A stretch of DNA of 64,000 bases from Pyrocephalus nanus (taxonomy: Eukaryota > Chordata > Aves > Passeriformes > Tyrannidae): contig CM076269.1 in NCBI GenBank assembly GCA_038380795.1, positions 3,100,001 to 3,164,000 on the forward strand, written 5' to 3'. The translations under genes were made by a program, and so were the position numbers. The notes beneath the pieces are model-generated. The model was given only the letters and a program-made list of their open reading frames with translations. It did no database searches and was not told the origin of the DNA. Every line of letters begins with the position of its first letter. Within the stretch, counting starts at the first letter, position 1. Shown piece after piece: positions 60,783-64,000 of this stretch.

Positions 60783-63700
60783 CTTCTGTTTAGTATTCTG
60801 CGTGCTGTGCTGAGACCTGGGTCTTGTTTAATCAGTTTGGTTCTGATTGCTTCCTTGTATCCATTGGTCTCATCTTGAATTCAGTGCTTTGCATTACAAA
60901 TCCGCTCTCCAGAGATGGACGGGATATACAGCTCCATCTGCCGCGTCCCCCTCTAGCCCTTTCTCTCGGAGCCCTGTTAACAGGTGACATGCACAGCCCA
61001 ACGAGATTCCAGCTAATTGTTGGTGTGTAATTAGGAAGATGAGAGCTGACTGGATTGTCTTCTGCAAAATGGAGGAGCTGCTGCAGAGTTGGGGAGCACT
61101 GGCAAGGGCCTCGGGGTGCAGCTCCCGTGCTCAGTCTGTCCCAGAGGCTGCCTTGGCTTTGAAAGGGTGAGATGAGTCACGGGAGCTGGATTATTCCCCT
61201 GGCATGCCAGCTTCTAAATGCCAGAGGAGACATGGGGAGGTAGATGTCTCACAGGAGTATCATTTGTTCTCCTTTGTTTTGTGACATTTGGATGACAGCA
61301 TCTGTGAAATGGTCATTTGTGCTGTTACTGTTGAGATAGAGGTTAGTCTAAAATCAGTATGTGGAAGTGCTAATAAATACAGTGTTTATGCACCATCAGT
61401 GGATAGATGACTGTTTTGATTTCTTATCTCATTCTGCTAGAGCAAAACCTCTGTTGATAACAAGATTAAAAGAGAGAACCTGTATATTTTTAGGCTTTTC
61501 CTAAGGTGAAAAAATTAGAATTCAGATGGTTTGTAGCTCTTTTTCCAAAGGGGTGGTATAAATTGTTGTACTAAAACTACAGTGGAATTTTAAGAACAAA
61601 ATCAGTCCAGAAAATGTTTGCAGGATAGTTTTGTTTTTGTAGAAGCCTGGTAAGTGGAGTAAGCACCTATGTTTTCAAGACAGCAGTATTTGCTCCTCAG
61701 AGTTTCATAGTGGACTTTTTTTTTTAATCTATTTTCACTAAACATTGTCAGGGAGGCAGAGTGCTATCACTGATTTTATGGCTGGGGAGTGCAAGGTGCA
61801 GGAGTGAAGGCACTGGACAAGGCTGTGGGAGTCCTTGCACTTGGAGGCAAGGCTGGAGCTCTGGAGCATCCTGACTGCTGGGAACACACCCTCTCTGCTC
61901 CGCTGCACCTGATGGGAAAACAAAGCACTAAGGTGGCGTTGGAGCTGCTAGGAAGAAAATTGCACTGTGGTCACTCTAAAATACATGCATGGTATAATTT
62001 TAATAGAAAGATGTGTGTACAGATGTAAACGTGCACAAATAATGCGTGAATGTGTGTGCACTATCATGTTTAAAAGTCCTTTGGAGACAAACTCTCATCA
62101 GGTCTATATTGGAATCAAGTAAAAGAAGTGATAACTGCTTATTATGTAAAATCTGGGGAGCCACAGCTGCTGAGGCTGTGGCTGCAGTCTCAGTAGGAAG
62201 CCTGACGAGATCTCTTACATTGGCCAGTCCCTGTTTTTAGGCAGCCTTTTCTGAGTTTTTACAGCCCCTGTGCTGCTGTCTTATAGCATGGACAAAATCT
62301 GGTCATCCACTCTGGGAGAGCCCCAGGGAAGGAGCTTGTGAATTGTATTTTGAATGCAGTGAGTGGGATTGTATCACCTACCTTTAAGTTTGCATTTTCT
62401 TTTGTATACTATGGACCGTTGAAACTAAAAGCTTCCCCTTGAAACAATATAGTGAGAGATGAAAGTTCTCAACAAGGGCTCTGGCAGGTAGTTCTGAAAC
62501 ACAAGTGCAGTTTAAAGCTGTTCAAAACCAGCTGTAATGACAGTAATATCATATATTGCTGTCAGAGAAAAACACAATTTCTTCCTCAGTGGGGAGAGGG
62601 AAATAGCTGGTTAACAGCTACGAACTCACCTCCCGAGATTTACCTCTTCAGATGGAGGGCAAGGAAAAAAAAAAAAAGTGAGGCTTTCCTATCAAGTGTA
62701 TGTTGTTAGCTGTATTTCTTAGTTGCTTGGCTGCCAGGGTTAATGATGTGACTGGAGGCCAAGTAAATGTAATGTGTTCATAGGTAATGGTGTTAAAAAT
62801 GAAGCCTGGAAAGGCTGGCTGGCAGCCAGTCTGGGGCCCCCCGTTTCTCACCGCTGGGCTTGGAGAGAAGCTGAGAAGAGGAGCATCTGTGTGAGAGCTG
62901 GGAGGAGAGGCAAAAATGTTCAAAGTTGTACCTTACTGTTAAGTTTCCAAACGACACCATGAGTGCTGGTGCCTGTGTAGTGGTTTATTAGGACATGTAA
63001 TGCCTGTGAAGTCGTTTCAGCAGAGGCAGCTGCGATCTGTGAGGTTTGCTCTTACCACTCACCTCCCATGGCTCATGGAAGCTCATCTGACCCCGAATTT
63101 CTGCTGATCTTGAGTTGTGCATTACACTTTTCAGCAGAAATATAAATTTATCGTAGAATTGGATGTGAATTCTTACGGAAGAACCTTGGTGCAGAACACA
63201 GGTGGGGTGAATTTTGTTAGTGTTCATATTCATGGAAGTTCATTTTAGAGACTGTAAAGGATGAGAACACCACTGGATTTATGGTGTTTCATGAAAAAGG
63301 TGCCTGGCTCTCCATTTTTAGAAAACATGATGTTAAAGAGCGTGGCTTTTAAATTATCACTTAGGCTGTATTGCCATCCCCCTCATTTCTGAGGTGATGC
63401 TTTGTGTTTTTAATGTCTGTTTTTGTTTTGATTCATTTTGAGTTTCACAGCGATGGCCTTAAGTAATCGTTCTGAATAAAGCAAATCTGTTTTGGTTACA
63501 TCAACAGGGCATTTAATGTCCGCACAACTGCTAATCATTCTTCAATTTGTGCAATTAGAATAAAGCTCGGGCCATAAGTGGTAGAAATATGAGCAGGTCT
63601 GAAGCTGCTGCTCTCGGCTTACGTGCTACTCAGGTGATTCCAGTCTACTCCTGAGCCAGGGCGTATTTACTTCAGCTTAATTAAGCACCAGCCCTCCCAG

Positions 63701-64000
63701 TGCTTCGCCTCCTAGTGCAGTCAGTGATCTTGATTCATTGGCTGGTCTGGAAGAAGATAACAGCCATGGCATAAAGGATGGGGTGTTTTTTCTTGCCGGT
63801 GTGTGCTCATCACCGCTAAGTGCTCCCATTGATTACAGCAGCATGAACACAGCTGAAAACAACACGGTTGGTGGTTTCTAGGAATGCTTGTGCTACCATT
63901 TACCCAGCCCTTTTGCCTTGTTGCTTGAGGACTTTATTTTGAAACAGAAGTAGAGATGTCAGGCAAACATGTGCAAATGCTTGTTGTGATTGCTGTTTGG
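60783..64000. other. non-coding stretch, no gene recognised
   Basis: No gene or repeat family recognised. T10 at 61716-61725 and A12 at 62665-62676. 63430-63580 is AT-richer and CNE-like, with the words CATTTAATG and CAATTAGAATAAAG. Confidence 0.55.

Noticed and set aside
1..64000. CRISPR arrays, operons, phage or bacterial features
   Set aside because: No regularly spaced repeats, no dense gene packing, and vertebrate-type repeats throughout.
1..64000. tRNA, rRNA, U6, 5S, 7SK or known microRNA genes
   Set aside because: I looked for the box B motif, spliceosomal and 5S words and seeds of common microRNAs; near matches (for example a miR-218-like word near 30882) failed beyond a few bases.

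Overview
The window looks like vertebrate nuclear DNA with no gene body: no convincing coding exon, RNA gene, CRISPR array, operon or intact mobile element. All open frames are short, scattered over both strands and stop-limited. The longest are about 180-208 codons, roughly what chance allows in 64 kb, and none resembles a protein family I recognise. The recognisable repeats are decayed CR1-type LINE pieces (about 13.7-14.4 kb, 39.8-39.9 kb, 46.4-46.9 kb and 47.8-47.9 kb) and one MIR/CORE-SINE of the sauropsid-amniote type (40.3-40.5 kb). There is no Alu, B1/B2 or L1. Sparse old CR1 plus an amniote MIR points to a sauropsid, most likely a bird; a turtle or crocodilian is not excluded. The species and the surrounding gene cannot be named from this sequence.

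Layout: 1-13.6 kb is ordinary non-coding DNA with poly-T tracts and a small CpG patch near 9.7 kb. 13.7-14.4 kb is the first CR1 piece, keeping a readable stretch of reverse transcriptase. 14.4-27.6 kb is non-coding, with a long T/TTTG tract (17.26 kb), a TA/TG tract (18.0 kb), a two-copy 70-bp tandem duplication (26.03-26.17 kb) and a perfect 11-bp hairpin (24.44 kb). 27.6-30.1 kb is a markedly AT-rich, stop-dense block that reads like conserved regulatory DNA. 30-39.7 kb is featureless. 39.8-40.55 kb holds a CR1 3' piece and the MIR; the MIR sits directly behind a strong splice-acceptor-like tract. 41-45 kb holds a GC-richer stretch, a G-quadruplex motif and a dense CpG cluster (44.54-44.70 kb). 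46.1-47.9 kb holds an imperfect hairpin and two CR1 pieces. 48-64 kb is again mostly featureless, with a CpG-richer stretch at 60.5-60.8 kb.

The broadest signal is strand asymmetry. Runs of ten or more T outnumber runs of ten or more A on the given strand by about 30 to 9, and all five old retroelement pieces lie in the plus orientation. The T excess fits a large intron of a gene transcribed left to right, but this is an inference. I found no sign of an undescribed biological system. The best leads are the possible MIR-derived exon, the CpG cluster at 44.6 kb, the AT-rich block, the two hairpins and the 70-bp duplication.
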